Assembly (NCBI RefSeq): GCF_040126055.1
Contig: NZ_CP143541.1
Span: 3,534,001 to 3,598,000 of the forward strand
Length of the DNA stretch: 64,000 nucleotides
Source: Pseudalkalibacillus sp. SCS-8
GTDB lineage: Bacteria > Bacillota > Bacilli > Bacillales > Fictibacillaceae
Direction: 5' to 3'
In this document: piece by piece, positions 27,062 through 36,245 of the stretch
How the letters are laid out: each line of letters opens with the position of its first letter
Position numbering within the stretch: the first letter of the stretch is position 1
Notes under the pieces: model-generated
What the model was told of the DNA's origin: nothing
Databases searched by the model: none
Seen by the model: only the letters and a program-made list of their open reading frames with translations
Program-made: the position numbers and the translations under genes

Positions 27062-28249
27062 CTAATTTATGAGAGTTAATACATATCCACCTAATGCTCC
27101 GATTAATACAACGAGCCACGGTGCGTATTTCCAGAAAAATAATAAGCCGAATAGTACGAGTGCCAGTATGAAATCCTGTGTCGTTTTGATTGAGCTCGTC
27201 CAAACTGGATCATAAAGTGCAGCCAGCAATAATCCGACGACAGCTGCATTAATTCCAGTTAATGCCGCTTGAAAACGCGGTCTTTTTCGAACTTCATTAA
27301 AGAACGGTAACGAACCGATGATTAAAAGAAATGATGGTAAAAAGATGCCAATCGTAGCAATAACAGCACCGCCAATTCCATTGATCATCGCACCGAGATA
27401 ACTTGCGAACGTAAAGAGCGGCCCCGGTACAGCCTGTGCCATTCCATAACCAGCTAAGAACTCGTCTGTATTCACCCATCCAATAGGTACCACTTCACGT
27501 TCTAATAAAGGTAAGACGACATGACCACCACCGAATACAAGAGACCCAACACGGAAAAACGTATCGAACACATCAAAAGCGCCATTTTGAATGATCGGTC
27601 TCAAGAGCGGAAGCCCGATAAGCAGGGTGAAAAATAATCCCCAGGCAATAATCCCCGTCCTTTTGCTAATTGATACATCCATTTCCTGAATTTCCGGTAC
27701 ATCTTGTTTTCGGTATAGAGCCAAACCAGCCATGCTTGCTGCAAGGATGATTAAGATCTGCCCTAGAGCTGATGGCCATGCAAGTGTCATCACTGCTGCA
27801 ACAATCGCAATTGTTATCCTCGGTTTATCTGGTGTGAGCTTCTGGCCCATTCCGATGACAGCTTGGGCAACAACAGCTACAGCGACAATTTTCAGCCCGT
27901 GAATCCACCCAGCCTCTCCTAGTGCTGTACTTTGATAAAAGAAGGCGAATAGGACAAGTGCAAGGATGGATGGTAAGGTGAATCCAATCCATGAAATGAG
28001 ACCGCCGAGCAGTCCGCCTCGGAGCATTCCGATAGCAATCCCGACTTGACTGCTCGCGGGACCAGGGAGGAATTGACAGAGGGCGATAATGTCTGCATAC
28101 GTTTTGTCATCCAGCCACTTCCGTTTATCAATATATTCATTCTTAAAATAACCAAGGTGGGCGACTGGTCCTCCAAAGGAAGTGAAGCCCAACTTTGTAG
28201 AAGCACTGAAAATTTCTAGCCATCTTTTTCGCTTTATACTTTTTGCCAT
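27062..28249 (-). CDS. chrA: Chromate transporter ChrA (long-chain form)
   Basis: A 395-residue bidomain CHR transporter. The N-terminal half has SFGGPVAHLGYF and QFLPGPASSQVGIAIG; the C-terminal half repeats the pattern with FGGGHVVLPLLE and MAQAVPGPLFTFASYLG. About ten membrane helices. It exports chromate; in soil Bacillus it may also act on other oxyanions. Start ATG with GAGG nearby. Single gene between the ParR-like gene and the ArsR operon, with no chromate regulator beside it. Confidence 0.92.
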   Translation of the reverse strand: MAKSIKRKRWLEIFSASTKLGFTSFGGPVAHLGYFKNEYIDKRKWLDDKTYADIIALCQFLPGPASSQVGIAIGMLRGGLLGGLISWIGFTLPSILALVLFAFFYQSTALGEAGWIHGLKIVAVAVVAQAVIGMGQKLTPDKPRITIAIVAAVMTLAWPSALGQILIILAASMAGLALYRKQDVPEIQEMDVSISKRTGIIAWGLFFTLLIGLPLLRPIIQNGAFDVFDTFFRVGSLVFGGGHVVLPLLEREVVPIGWVNTDEFLAGYGMAQAVPGPLFTFASYLGAMINGIGGAVIATIGIFLPSFLLIIGSLPFFNEVRKRPRFQAALTGINAAVVGLLLAALYDPVWTSSIKTTQDFILALVLFGLLFFWKYAPWLVVLIGALGGYVLTLIN

Positions 28250-28295
28250 GAATTTACCTCATCTATGATGTTTTTTATAACCTAAATGTAATAGA

Positions 28296-28322
28296 AAAAC
28301 CCCCTTGTATACAAGAGGGCAA
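28296..28322 (-). terminator. Terminator of the ParM/ParR-like operon
   Basis: CCCTCTTGTATACAAGGGGG imperfect hairpin followed by TTTTTCT on the minus strand. Confidence 0.7.
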
Positions 28323-28327
28323 AAGGG

Positions 28328-28894
28328 TTATCTGTTCATACGGGAGAAGAAATCCCCAAGTGGGTCATCCTCTTCCTCAGGTTCCTCTTCTTCTGCATGC
28401 GTATGAATGTCATTTTTCAGTGTATCTAAGCTAATGTCATCCAAGTCCGCTTCGCTTGTCCAATTCCGCTCCTCTTCCACAGGTTCTTCTGTTGAAAGGT
28501 GTGGCATCGATGCAGCTTCTTCTTGGAGATAAAGGGCTTGGTCGATATCAACGGCGTTACTGTTCAGGGAAGCTAATAACGTTGTAGCCCGCATCGGGTC
28601 GTTCAGCAGCTGATAAACGATCGTTCCGATTAGAGCCTCAGAATGTTCATGCTTCATCCAATTCCGCTGTTCTTTTGACAACTGCTTTGGTAAGGGAATT
28701 GTTATGGTTTCTCGATCTTTTGCAAGGGAATCATTCACGCCTTGCAAAACAAACTGAGCGATTTTACTGGAAAAATTCCTTCTCTCAGTCTCTTTCAACT
28801 TTTGGAGTTGTTTTAAAAGATAATCAGGTGTATCTGATGGAACACGAAAGGTTATCGTTTGTCCACGTTCCACACCTTTTTTGGAATCTCTCAT
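28328..28894 (-). CDS. ParR-like DNA-binding partner of the actin-like protein
   Basis: A 188-residue protein lying nine bases downstream of the ParM-like gene. The N-terminus reads ITFRVPSDTPDYLLKQLQ then a helical stretch (ETERRNFSSKIAQFVLQGV), which fits a ribbon-helix-helix DNA-binding domain of the ParR type. The C-terminal 50 residues are strongly acidic (EEEEPEEEDDP) and end in DFFSRMNR, similar in position to the ParR tail that contacts filament ends. Function is inferred from position and composition; sequence similarity to known ParR is weak. Confidence 0.65.
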   Translation of the reverse strand: MRDSKKGVERGQTITFRVPSDTPDYLLKQLQKLKETERRNFSSKIAQFVLQGVNDSLAKDRETITIPLPKQLSKEQRNWMKHEHSEALIGTIVYQLLNDPMRATTLLASLNSNAVDIDQALYLQEEAASMPHLSTEEPVEEERNWTSEADLDDISLDTLKNDIHTHAEEEEPEEEDDPLGDFFSRMNR

Positions 28895-28903
28895 ACAATC
28901 ACC

Positions 28904-30094
28904 CTACTTAGCAGCGGTAGTCTCTTTCTCTTTCTTCTCAGACTTCGTTTCTTTTTCCATTTTACGGATATAATCGGAAATCAGCTTGTAATACGCATTC
29001 GCCATCATCCAAATACTTTCATTCTCATCTTCGAAGAATTCGATGTTGAACCCGTCTAAATTGTTGTTCAATGTTTTCAAATAATCCTTCAGGACAGCAG
29101 ATCCGCCCCCGACGAAGTAGCAAATTTCAGATTGGGAGTTTCGTTGCCATACATTTCTGAGATAGCGATATTGTTTCTTCGCTAGCTCTAATAGAATTCG
29201 GTCTGTAATATCATGCACATTCGTACGGCTTCCTTTTACCATGATGTGATGACGATTATTCTTCCTAGTAATGATATCGACAACATCGCGACGGCTATCC
29301 AGTTCGACGCCATGCTTTGTAAGGATTTCGTCACGGATTTGTTCCAACGATTCAGCAACACCTAAGTTGAAGCCTTGTGCTTTATCATCGTCCACATTAC
29401 GGTTACGGATTACTGCGATATCCGTAGATAAACCACCAATATCCTGGATGAGGATTTGTTTGTCGATCAATTCTTTATTGATGATATTGAGATCGTTATC
29501 CATAACCAGGTTCACATAAGCTGCGAAGCCTTCCGGATATACCTTCACTTCATCGAATTTAATGTTCACTTTCTTACCTTGGAATTGTGGTGTTACCAAG
29601 AACTCCACTTGATGGACGGATCCTAACAATTGTGAGCGGTAACCAACGTCCTTACCTTCTTTCACTTCTCTTAGTGGCAAGCCTGTCCCAAGTGTGTAGT
29701 TTGCCTCAACGACATTGTTAGCCGTTTTAAAGGATGTTGCTCCTTTATTGTAGCCAACTGCATCCAATGCAATCGCCGCAAACAACATGACGAGAGTTTG
29801 ATCTTCTTCTGACTTATTGCTTCCTGGGTCCAACTCAGTGGAATTCGTCGTTTTCGTTGCTAGATTACCAACACGATAGATAACATTGTTTTCTTTTAGT
29901 GCTGGGGAGTGTACTCGAATATGTAGATTATCTAGTGGGTCTTTTTCATCTAATTCTTCAATACCGATAACAGGGCGGTCTTCCATATCACGTGCAATGA
30001 CATTTGGAATATACAACTCATTTTCTAGTTTTCCGAAGTTTGCTTTAACAGCATCGTTCCCGACGTCCACTGCAGCAATTCTTGATTTTGTCAT
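28904..30094 (-). CDS. ParM/StbA-type actin-like ATPase
   Basis: A 396-residue actin-fold protein. Phosphate-1 motif AAVDVGNDAVKANFG is at residues 7-21; phosphate-2 LIQDIGGLSTDIAVI is in the middle; the adenosine motif YFVGGGSAVLKDYL is near residue 330. These are the ParM/StbA and AlfA family patterns. Such proteins polymerise to push or pull replicons apart. Start ATG with GAGAGGGG nine bases upstream. It forms an operon with the ParR-like gene and is preceded by a cluster of repeats. No plasmid replication gene is present, so it is a chromosomal copy. Confidence 0.88.
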   Translation of the reverse strand: MTKSRIAAVDVGNDAVKANFGKLENELYIPNVIARDMEDRPVIGIEELDEKDPLDNLHIRVHSPALKENNVIYRVGNLATKTTNSTELDPGSNKSEEDQTLVMLFAAIALDAVGYNKGATSFKTANNVVEANYTLGTGLPLREVKEGKDVGYRSQLLGSVHQVEFLVTPQFQGKKVNIKFDEVKVYPEGFAAYVNLVMDNDLNIINKELIDKQILIQDIGGLSTDIAVIRNRNVDDDKAQGFNLGVAESLEQIRDEILTKHGVELDSRRDVVDIITRKNNRHHIMVKGSRTNVHDITDRILLELAKKQYRYLRNVWQRNSQSEICYFVGGGSAVLKDYLKTLNNNLDGFNIEFFEDENESIWMMANAYYKLISDYIRKMEKETKSEKKEKETTAAK

Positions 30095-30134
30095 AATTCA
30101 TTACCCCTCTCAGAGAATGTGTGTTACTAGATTA

Positions 30135-30163
30135 AAGGTATTAGAGAATGGATGAATAGTCAA
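30135..30163 (-). promoter_or_regulatory. Promoter of the ParM-like operon
   Basis: TTGACT, 17 bases, TACCTT on the minus strand, about 45 bases from the ParM start; the repeat cluster begins about 25 bases further upstream. Confidence 0.5.
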
Positions 30164-30188
30164 TGCGCCTTTCGATGTGTTCTTTTTC

Positions 30189-30310
30189 GTTTACATGTGT
30201 ACAAATTGTAAACAGTTGATGCAACAGCATGTGTACGTATTTGTTTACATGTACACATCATTGAAAACATTTTGTTTACTTATTGTGTACATGTATATAT
30301 TTTTGTTTAC
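30189..30310. repeat. Iteron cluster upstream of parM-like operon (candidate centromere/operator)
   Basis: GTTTAC recurs at 30189, 30243, 30274 and 30305 and inverted (GTAAAC) at 30208. The copies at 30189 and 30243 continue as GTTTACATGTGTAC and GTTTACATGTACAC; related GTGTAC blocks occur at 30231 and 30285. Distances of 54, 31 and 31 bases are close to whole helical turns, placing the sites on one DNA face. Confidence 0.7.
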
Positions 30311-30319
30311 ATCCTAATT

Positions 30320-30759
30320 ATTGGGAATGTGCGCCTCTCCCCTACCCTGTTTTTAACATGTTCCACCCGTGTGTTTTTGTAAATGTTTGGTGGGTCCAGA
30401 GATTAATAAAACGTAGAATTACGAAAATCTGACAAGAGTAAGGTGAAGGAGTGAAGAGAAGGATTACGAAGAGAGAAAGGTTAGGCTGAGAACAAAAAGG
30501 GAGAGGGTTTATAAAATAAGCATCACAGGAGTAAAATACATTTGTTTTGGAGAAAGAAGGGTTTGGAAGAAGGAGTAGAAAATAAATGGAGGGCTATTCT
30601 CGTAAGAGCGATTTCTCTAGGGGTGAGCAGGAGCAGGTAAATGCATGAGATCCAATTGCACTCAATAAAAAGACCGTAGGAATCGCTCCCACTTAACAGC
30701 ATTTAACGAAGATTACTGTCGAAAGGGGAAGAAGATTCCTACAGGTCGTTTACACAAGG
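30320..30759. other. Long noncoding stretch between the iterons and aceA
   Basis: No open reading frame with a ribosome site. From about 30415 to 30640 the plus strand is strikingly purine-rich (runs such as GTAAGGTGAAGGAGTGAAGA). GAGCGATTT at 30607 and AATCGCTC near 30682 could pair over a long loop. Nothing else recognised. Confidence 0.5.
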
Positions 30760-32043
30760 TTACTTTGCAGATTGGAATTGCTCGGCTTCTGTCGAACCAT
30801 TCAACGCAGTGGTAGAGGAGGTTCCACCTGAAATGACCTTCGCCACTTCATCAAAGTATCCTGTTCCTACTTCACGCTGATGGCGTGTAGCTGAATATCC
30901 GTATTGTTCACTCGCAAACTCTGCTTGCTGAAGCTCAGAGTATGCTGCCATTCCTCGGTCTTTATATTGCCTTGCAAGCTCGAACATGCTGTGATTTAAC
31001 GCATGGAAGCCAGCTAGGGTAACGAATTGGAACTTATAGCCCATTTTTCCGAGTTCCTTTTGGAATTTAGCGATCGTCACATCATCGAGCTTCGCTTTCC
31101 AGTTGAACGATGGTGAGCAATTGTAAGCTAATAGTTTGCCAGGGTATTTCTCATGGATCGCATCCGCAAATTGCTTCGCTTCTTCTAAGTTCGGTTCAGA
31201 TGTTTCACACCATACAAGGTCTGCATAAGGCGCATACGCAAGACCTCTAGCAATCGCTTGATCGATGCCTGCTTTTGTTCGGAAGAAGCCTTCTGCAGTC
31301 CGTTCACCAGTGATAAAGCTCGCATCCTCAGGATCGATGTCACTCGTAATAAGGTCGGCTGCATTCGCATCCGTTCGAGCGACGATGATTGTCGGTACGC
31401 CCATCACATCCGCTGCAAACCTTGCTGAAATCAAGTTCCGTACTGCCGTTTGGGTTGGAAGTAAGACCTTCCCTCCAAGGTGACCGCATTTCTTCTCAGA
31501 AGAAAGTTGATCCTCGAAATGCACACCTGCTGCACCAGCTTCAATCATGCCCTTCATCAGTTCAAAAACATTCAACTGTCCGCCAAATCCAGCTTCTGCA
31601 TCAGCAACAATCGGCGCAAACCAATCGATGTCGCCTTTCCCCTCCATACACTGGATTTGATCGGCACGCTGTAAGGTCTGGTTAATCCGCTTAACGACTT
31701 GCGGCACACTGTTTGCAGGATATAAGCTTTGGTCAGGGTACATTTGACCGGACATATTCGCATCTGCAGCAACCTGCCAGCCACTTAAGTAAATCGCCTT
31801 CAGCCCTGCCTTCACTTGCTGCATCGCCTGGTTACCCGTCAACGCTCCAAGTGCGTTTACGTAATCCTCTTTATGCAAGAGATCCCATAGTTTTTCTGCT
31901 CCTCGGCGGGCTAATGTATACTCAATGTCAATCGATCCTCTTAATCGGATAACATCTTCAGGTGTATAAGGTCTCGTTACACCCTTCCATCTCTCATTTT
32001 GGTCCCAGTCCTTCTGAATTTTCATTGCTTTACCTTGTGTCAT
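30760..32043 (-). CDS. aceA: Isocitrate lyase
   Basis: Cleaves isocitrate to glyoxylate and succinate, the first step of the glyoxylate shunt. The 427-residue protein has the catalytic KKCGH at residues 184-188, the metal-binding [15 protein letters not shown] segment and NCSPSFNW near residue 320. Start ATG at 32043 with AGGGAGG eight bases upstream. It follows aceB by 23 bases and is co-transcribed with it. With Mqo elsewhere in the window it supports growth on acetate or fatty acids. Confidence 0.97.
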   Translation of the reverse strand: MTQGKAMKIQKDWDQNERWKGVTRPYTPEDVIRLRGSIDIEYTLARRGAEKLWDLLHKEDYVNALGALTGNQAMQQVKAGLKAIYLSGWQVAADANMSGQMYPDQSLYPANSVPQVVKRINQTLQRADQIQCMEGKGDIDWFAPIVADAEAGFGGQLNVFELMKGMIEAGAAGVHFEDQLSSEKKCGHLGGKVLLPTQTAVRNLISARFAADVMGVPTIIVARTDANAADLITSDIDPEDASFITGERTAEGFFRTKAGIDQAIARGLAYAPYADLVWCETSEPNLEEAKQFADAIHEKYPGKLLAYNCSPSFNWKAKLDDVTIAKFQKELGKMGYKFQFVTLAGFHALNHSMFELARQYKDRGMAAYSELQQAEFASEQYGYSATRHQREVGTGYFDEVAKVISGGTSSTTALNGSTEAEQFQSAK

Positions 32044-32066
32044 CTTATTTTCCTCCCTAACCCTTT

Positions 32067-33656
32067 TTATAATTTTTGATATGCTGGCAGTGTTAAAAAT
32101 TCTTCAAAGTCGTCCTGTACGATCAAATCTTCAAACAGGATGCGTGCTTCATCAAAGCGTCCTTTTTCATATTGTTCCTTACCGAATTCAGATTTGATTT
32201 TCAACACTTCTTCCTCCAATAGTTCCTTGCATAGCTCCACCGTCACTTTACGTCCATCCTCTAAAATCCCTTTCGGATGCCGAATCCATTGCCAGACTTG
32301 TGCGCGAGAGATTTCAGCTGTTGCAGCATCCTCCATAAGGTTGTTGATCGGTACAGCGCCACGTCCGCACAACCATGCAGCAATATACCGGATCCCTACA
32401 TTCAAATTCGTACGAACGCCTTGTTCTGTTATTTCTCCTTCTGGGACATGAAGCAGATCTTCTGCTGTAATCTCCACATCGTCTCTTTGTCGATGAATTT
32501 GATTGGCTGTCGGAAGGTGCTCATCAAACACATCCATCGCAATTTGAATCATTCCTGGATGGGCAATCCATGTACCATCATGGCCATCCTTCACTTCCCT
32601 TTCTTTATCTGCACGTACTTTTTCGAACGCTGCCTCATTGGCTTTAGGATTGTTTTTGACAGGGATCTGAGCCGCCATACCCCCAATCGCCGGAGCGTTC
32701 CGTTTGTGACACGTTTGAATAGCCAATAAGGAATACGCTCTCATATTCGGTACCGTCATCGTGACGAGCGAACGGTCTGGGAGGATGACTTCCGGTCGAT
32801 TCTTGAACTTTTTTATAAAGCTGAAGATGTAGTCCCATCTCCCACAGTTCAACCCTGCTGAATGGTCCTTCAGCTCATAAAGGATTTCATCCATCTCGAA
32901 GGCTGCAAGAATCGTCTCAATCAACACCGTAGCCTTGATTGTTCCTTGAGGGATACCTAGCTCATGTTGGGCAAATACGAACACATCATTCCATAGTCGC
33001 GCTTCCAGATGATTTTCGAGCTTCGGTAAATAAAAATAAGGACCGCTTCCCTTTTCAATCAACGTTTTCGCGTTATGGAAGAAATATAATCCGAAATCGA
33101 ACAAGCTGGCTGATATTGGTCGTCCATCGATATGTGCATGCCGCTCCTCCAGGTGCCAGCCTCTAGGTCTTACTTTAAGTACAGCAGGGCGATCATTCAG
33201 TTGATAGCGCTTTCCTTTTTCATTAACGAAGGAAATCGTACCTTTTATCGCATCCCGCAAATTGATTTGTCCTTCTATACAATTCTCCCACGTAGGTGAG
33301 TTTGCATCTTCAAAATCCGCCATGAATACCTTTGCACCGGAATTCAATGCATTGATGACCATTTTCCGGTCGACCGGCCCTGTAATCTCAACGCGTCGGT
33401 CCTGGAGATCTTCAGGAATAGGAGCAATCGTCCAGTCTCCTTGTCGAATATGTTCCCTTTCCGTTAAAAAATTCGGGTTTTTTCCAAGATCAATCTCATG
33501 TTGGATTTCAGTTCTCTTTTGCAATAATTGAAGTCTTTGTTCACCGAAACGGCGCTCCAGCTTTTCGACAAACTGTAGCGCTTCAGGGGTCAATATTTTT
33601 TCGAATTCACTCGTTACGGGTGCAAGGATTTGAATTCCTTTTGCATCTGTACGCAT
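32067..33656 (-). CDS. aceB: Malate synthase A
   Basis: Condenses glyoxylate with acetyl-CoA to malate. 529 residues, typical of malate synthase A, with [20 protein letters not shown] and [13 protein letters not shown] in the barrel, [31 protein letters not shown] and the C-terminal catalytic region around [17 protein letters not shown]. First enzyme gene of the aceBA operon. Only about 55 bases separate it from the terminator of the yhfH-like gene, and no clear promoter is visible there, so it may depend on read-through. Confidence 0.97.
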   Translation of the reverse strand: MRTDAKGIQILAPVTSEFEKILTPEALQFVEKLERRFGEQRLQLLQKRTEIQHEIDLGKNPNFLTEREHIRQGDWTIAPIPEDLQDRRVEITGPVDRKMVINALNSGAKVFMADFEDANSPTWENCIEGQINLRDAIKGTISFVNEKGKRYQLNDRPAVLKVRPRGWHLEERHAHIDGRPISASLFDFGLYFFHNAKTLIEKGSGPYFYLPKLENHLEARLWNDVFVFAQHELGIPQGTIKATVLIETILAAFEMDEILYELKDHSAGLNCGRWDYIFSFIKKFKNRPEVILPDRSLVTMTVPNMRAYSLLAIQTCHKRNAPAIGGMAAQIPVKNNPKANEAAFEKVRADKEREVKDGHDGTWIAHPGMIQIAMDVFDEHLPTANQIHRQRDDVEITAEDLLHVPEGEITEQGVRTNLNVGIRYIAAWLCGRGAVPINNLMEDAATAEISRAQVWQWIRHPKGILEDGRKVTVELCKELLEEEVLKIKSEFGKEQYEKGRFDEARILFEDLIVQDDFEEFLTLPAYQKL

Positions 33657-33711
33657 GTAACCGACACTTCCCTTCCATCTGTTCAGATCAAGCTTCCCTT
33701 ATTTGTCCATA

Positions 33712-33738
33712 GAAAAAGACGAGGTCTCTCCCTCATCC
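33712..33738 (-). terminator. Hairpin between yhfH-like gene and aceB
   Basis: GATGAGG/CCTCGTC stem (one G-U pair) followed by TTTTT on the minus strand. It lies between the small gene and aceB. Confidence 0.65.
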
Positions 33739-33740
33739 TT

Positions 33741-33881
33741 TTACTCTTCTCTTTTCGCTAAGCATCTTTCACATTCCATGAAATAGGATTCAGCTTGCTC
33801 AACGATATGCTCCCCACACTCCGGGCACTTTTTCTTAGGCAGGTTTCTGAAAAACTTCATTGGGCTCTCCAACTTGCTCAT
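33741..33881 (-). CDS. YhfH-like small zinc-ribbon protein
   Basis: A 46-residue protein too short for usual ORF lists. It reads MSKLESPMKFFRNLPKKKCP and has CPEC and CERC pairs about 17 residues apart, a zinc-ribbon arrangement, as in Bacillus YhfH. AAGGAGG lies seven bases before the ATG, which is strong support. Role unknown. It is upstream of aceBA on the same strand and separated from it by a hairpin. Confidence 0.75.
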   Translation of the reverse strand: MSKLESPMKFFRNLPKKKCPECGEHIVEQAESYFMECERCLAKREE

Positions 33882-34041
33882 TGTTCATCCTCCTTTTTGT
33901 AGAACACTCAATTAATCTTTGTTTCTGTTATAGTACAGTATACATAAAAACAAAACGAATGTGTACCCATTTTTTTAAAAATCTGAAAATTATACGTTTG
34001 TACGTGGTATGAACCTTGTAGTGACGGGGGTTTTTTACGAA

Positions 34042-34077
34042 ATTCTGTACTAAAACAGACGTGTTGTAGTACAGAAT
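34042..34077. promoter_or_regulatory. 10-bp perfect inverted repeat, possible operator
   Basis: ATTCTGTACT, 16 bases, AGTACAGAAT. No T run follows, so it is not a terminator. A related GTACAGTATAC lies at about 33929 near the yhfH-like promoter region. The regulator is unknown. Confidence 0.45.
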
Positions 34078-34244
34078 GCATCTTTTGTTCTGTTTATGAG
34101 GTTCCGCCTGGTTGAAGTAGAAGTAATTAATGAAAAAACGTGGCCAAACTAATGTTTTTTACCTGATTTGTCGCTAATTATCTTTATTTTTAAGGAAAGA
34201 CACTGAAATTTTCATTTTGAGGGCTGGATAATGGCTTGAATCCG

Positions 34245-34400
34245 AATTTATCTACGAAAAATGAGGATTTTTATACAAAAATTGAAAATTATCTACGAAA
34301 AATAAAAATTATCTACGAAAATAACGAATTATCTACAAAAACGAGAAATTATCTACAAAACTGAAAATGCAGGTCAGCAGGCTCAGGATCATCTACAGAC
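34245..34400 (+). repeat. 20-bp tandem repeat array (AATTATCTACGAAAA)
   Basis: ATCTAC occurs at 34250, 34291, 34311, 34331, 34351 and 34391, with a degenerate unit at about 34271, i.e. a strict 20-21 base period. The unit is AATTATCTACGAAAA plus five variable bases. It fills the gap between the yhfH-like gene and the VOC gene, where no gene is seen. Confidence 0.8.
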
Positions 34401-34407
34401 CAACAAA

Positions 34408-34434
34408 AAAAAGACTGGCCACTGCCAGTCTTTC
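34408..34434 (-). terminator. Terminator of the VOC gene
   Basis: AAGACTGGC/GCCAGTCTT stem followed by T on the minus strand. Confidence 0.88.
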
Positions 34435-34445
34435 CAATAAACGGG

Positions 34446-34808
34446 TTATCCTTTTAAAATAAATTCATTTCCATCTTCATCAGTAAATTGAACGAACGTT
34501 CCCCATTGCATTTCTTTCGGCTCCTCCTTAAACGAGACGCCATTCTCCATCATCGTTTCATATGTTTTTATAACATCATCACATTCAAAAACAATGGATG
34601 CTTTCATCTGTTCATGCCCTTGCATCATCGCTTTCGGATAGAGCACTAAACGAGTCGGTGCATTTGCAGGGGCCACCTCTAGCCAAAATGTGTCTGGACC
34701 CATCGGCATCTCCTTCACTACCTCGAAACCGACTTTTTCCGTCCAAAAGGTTTTCGCTTTTTGTTGGTCTTCAACATAAACCGCTACAGTACCTAAATTT
34801 TTGATCAT
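34446..34808 (-). CDS. VOC (glyoxalase/bleomycin-resistance fold) protein
   Basis: 120 residues with the two beta-alpha-beta-beta-beta modules of the vicinal oxygen chelate fold: VAVYVEDQQKAKTFWTEKVGFE at the start and DDVIKTYETMMENGVSF then FTDEDGNEFIL at the end. The metal-site E near the C-terminus is kept (GNEFIL). Substrate unknown; members include glyoxalase I and drug-binding proteins. AAGGAG precedes the ATG. Last gene of a possible cluster with the AraC and GNAT genes, 45 bases away. Confidence 0.85.
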   Translation of the reverse strand: MIKNLGTVAVYVEDQQKAKTFWTEKVGFEVVKEMPMGPDTFWLEVAPANAPTRLVLYPKAMMQGHEQMKASIVFECDDVIKTYETMMENGVSFKEEPKEMQWGTFVQFTDEDGNEFILKG

Positions 34809-34853
34809 GATTATGGCTCCTTTTTCTGTTTGATTGGTCTTATCATACCATCG

Positions 34854-35684
34854 TCATTCAGGCTCATCATGTAAAAAAACGACGTCTTCCTTCGGTTTAT
34901 TCGCTTTATCTAAAATCCACCTTTGATACTCCTTCGGTGTAAGGCCGAGACTTTCCTTGAACTCCTTGGAAAAGTGAGCATAATCAAAATAACCGAATTC
35001 ATACATGCAATCATGAAGATCGACATCCGGATCAAAAAAGATCCTAAGCCTGACCTGGTTGAAGCGAGCAACCTTACTTAGCTTTTTCGGAGTAAGCCCT
35101 GTCCAATCACTGCATTTTCGTTCATACTGTCTTTTCGAATAGTGACTCTTCTCAACAACGGATTGGATATCTGTTCCCTTCGGATCCTCATAAATTTCTT
35201 CAAGAGTAGATAAGAAAACTGGATCAAGCTCGTTATGGGACAAACCTTTCAGTAAAAAGCTTTCTAAATGGGGAAGCCCTTCTTCAAATGAAGCGTGGGC
35301 GAGTTTTTGTTCGAGTTGATTGACCTTATCAGACCTAAATACATCCTTCAGGGCAATGAAGCCATCCTTTAACTCTTTTACATTCAAATCCTTAAAATAT
35401 TTAAGTCCCCATGGCTTCAAGCGGATTCCAAACAGCTTGATGGTTCCCATTGCTTTTATAATGTGATAGTGAGTCAAAGTTCCGATCAAAAAGGAGGTCT
35501 CCATCGGTTTGCCTTTGACTTGATAGGATGCACCGAAATGAAAGATCATTTCAATACAGCCGTCCGGCCATAAAACTTCTTCATCGTCACGCTCGTCATA
35601 TTCCCTATGAAGAAGCCAGAAGCATTTTACATAAGGCTCCAGCTCTTTTGGCGGCTTTCTCTCTTCATACTTCACACGCTTCAC
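34854..35684 (-). CDS. AraC family regulator with DUF6597-like N-terminus
   Basis: 276 residues. The N-terminal half begins KPPKELEPYVKCFWLL and has WPDGCIEMIFHFG, as in the DUF6597 sensory domain; the C-terminal AraC helix-turn-helices include SVVEKSHYSKRQYERKCSD and DCMYEFGYFDYAHFSKEFKE. The start is GTG at 35684, nine bases after the stop of the GNAT gene, so translation is coupled and the SD is weak. Targets unknown. Confidence 0.85.
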   Translation of the reverse strand: MKRVKYEERKPPKELEPYVKCFWLLHREYDERDDEEVLWPDGCIEMIFHFGASYQVKGKPMETSFLIGTLTHYHIIKAMGTIKLFGIRLKPWGLKYFKDLNVKELKDGFIALKDVFRSDKVNQLEQKLAHASFEEGLPHLESFLLKGLSHNELDPVFLSTLEEIYEDPKGTDIQSVVEKSHYSKRQYERKCSDWTGLTPKKLSKVARFNQVRLRIFFDPDVDLHDCMYEFGYFDYAHFSKEFKESLGLTPKEYQRWILDKANKPKEDVVFLHDEPE

Positions 35685-35693
35685 ACCTATTTC

Positions 35694-36227
35694 TCATAAT
35701 CGAAATTCCAGCTGCATATCTAATGGCTCTTTTTCATATATTCTTTGATTGATTTCCTCAGCATATGTACAACCTAGCGAACGGTAAAAGTGCTGGGTTT
35801 CAACTGCAGGGTGAGCACCAATGTATACTTTCTCCGCTCCTAAATCCGATGCTTTCTCGCAACATCGTTTAAACAATTCCTTACCTATACCGTGCTTACG
35901 GTACTCATTTGAAACATGGATGTAGGGAAGCTCAACATACTGATTCCTGGATCCGAACCTTTCGCCTTCCACATTTGCAAAACCAACCAACTTATCATCC
36001 GCAAATGCTCCTATTACCGCTCCACCTTTTTCGATACACCGTTTCAGGTCTTGAATGACTCTTGCTTTGTGCGTATCATCCCACTCATCAATGAAATGAT
36101 CGTCTCTTACGGAGAAATTTCCTTCCTCCTTATGCCAGACCTGTTGCGTCACTTGATAACGATTGAAAACCTCCAATAGCCGGTTGTGCAAATCTTTTAC
36201 CTGTAAGTCTTTATATCTAATTTTCAA
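35694..36227 (-). CDS. GNAT N-acetyltransferase
   Basis: A 177-residue acetyl-CoA-dependent acetyltransferase. The acetyl-CoA loop is VSNEYRKHGIGKELFKRCCE (residues about 108-127), preceded by the strand GRNQYVELPYIHV-type beta4. Substrate unknown. TTG start at 36227 with AAAAGGGG nine bases upstream. It is 18 bases downstream of the CPA1 antiporter gene and directly before the AraC gene, so the three form a probable operon. Confidence 0.82.
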   Translation of the reverse strand: MKIRYKDLQVKDLHNRLLEVFNRYQVTQQVWHKEEGNFSVRDDHFIDEWDDTHKARVIQDLKRCIEKGGAVIGAFADDKLVGFANVEGERFGSRNQYVELPYIHVSNEYRKHGIGKELFKRCCEKASDLGAEKVYIGAHPAVETQHFYRSLGCTYAEEINQRIYEKEPLDMQLEFRL

Positions 36228-36245
36228 ACTGCTTTACCCCTTTTC

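Noticed and set aside
34245..34400. CRISPR array
   Set aside because: The period is 20 bases, the unit itself varies, there are no unique spacers of 30 or so bases and no cas gene.
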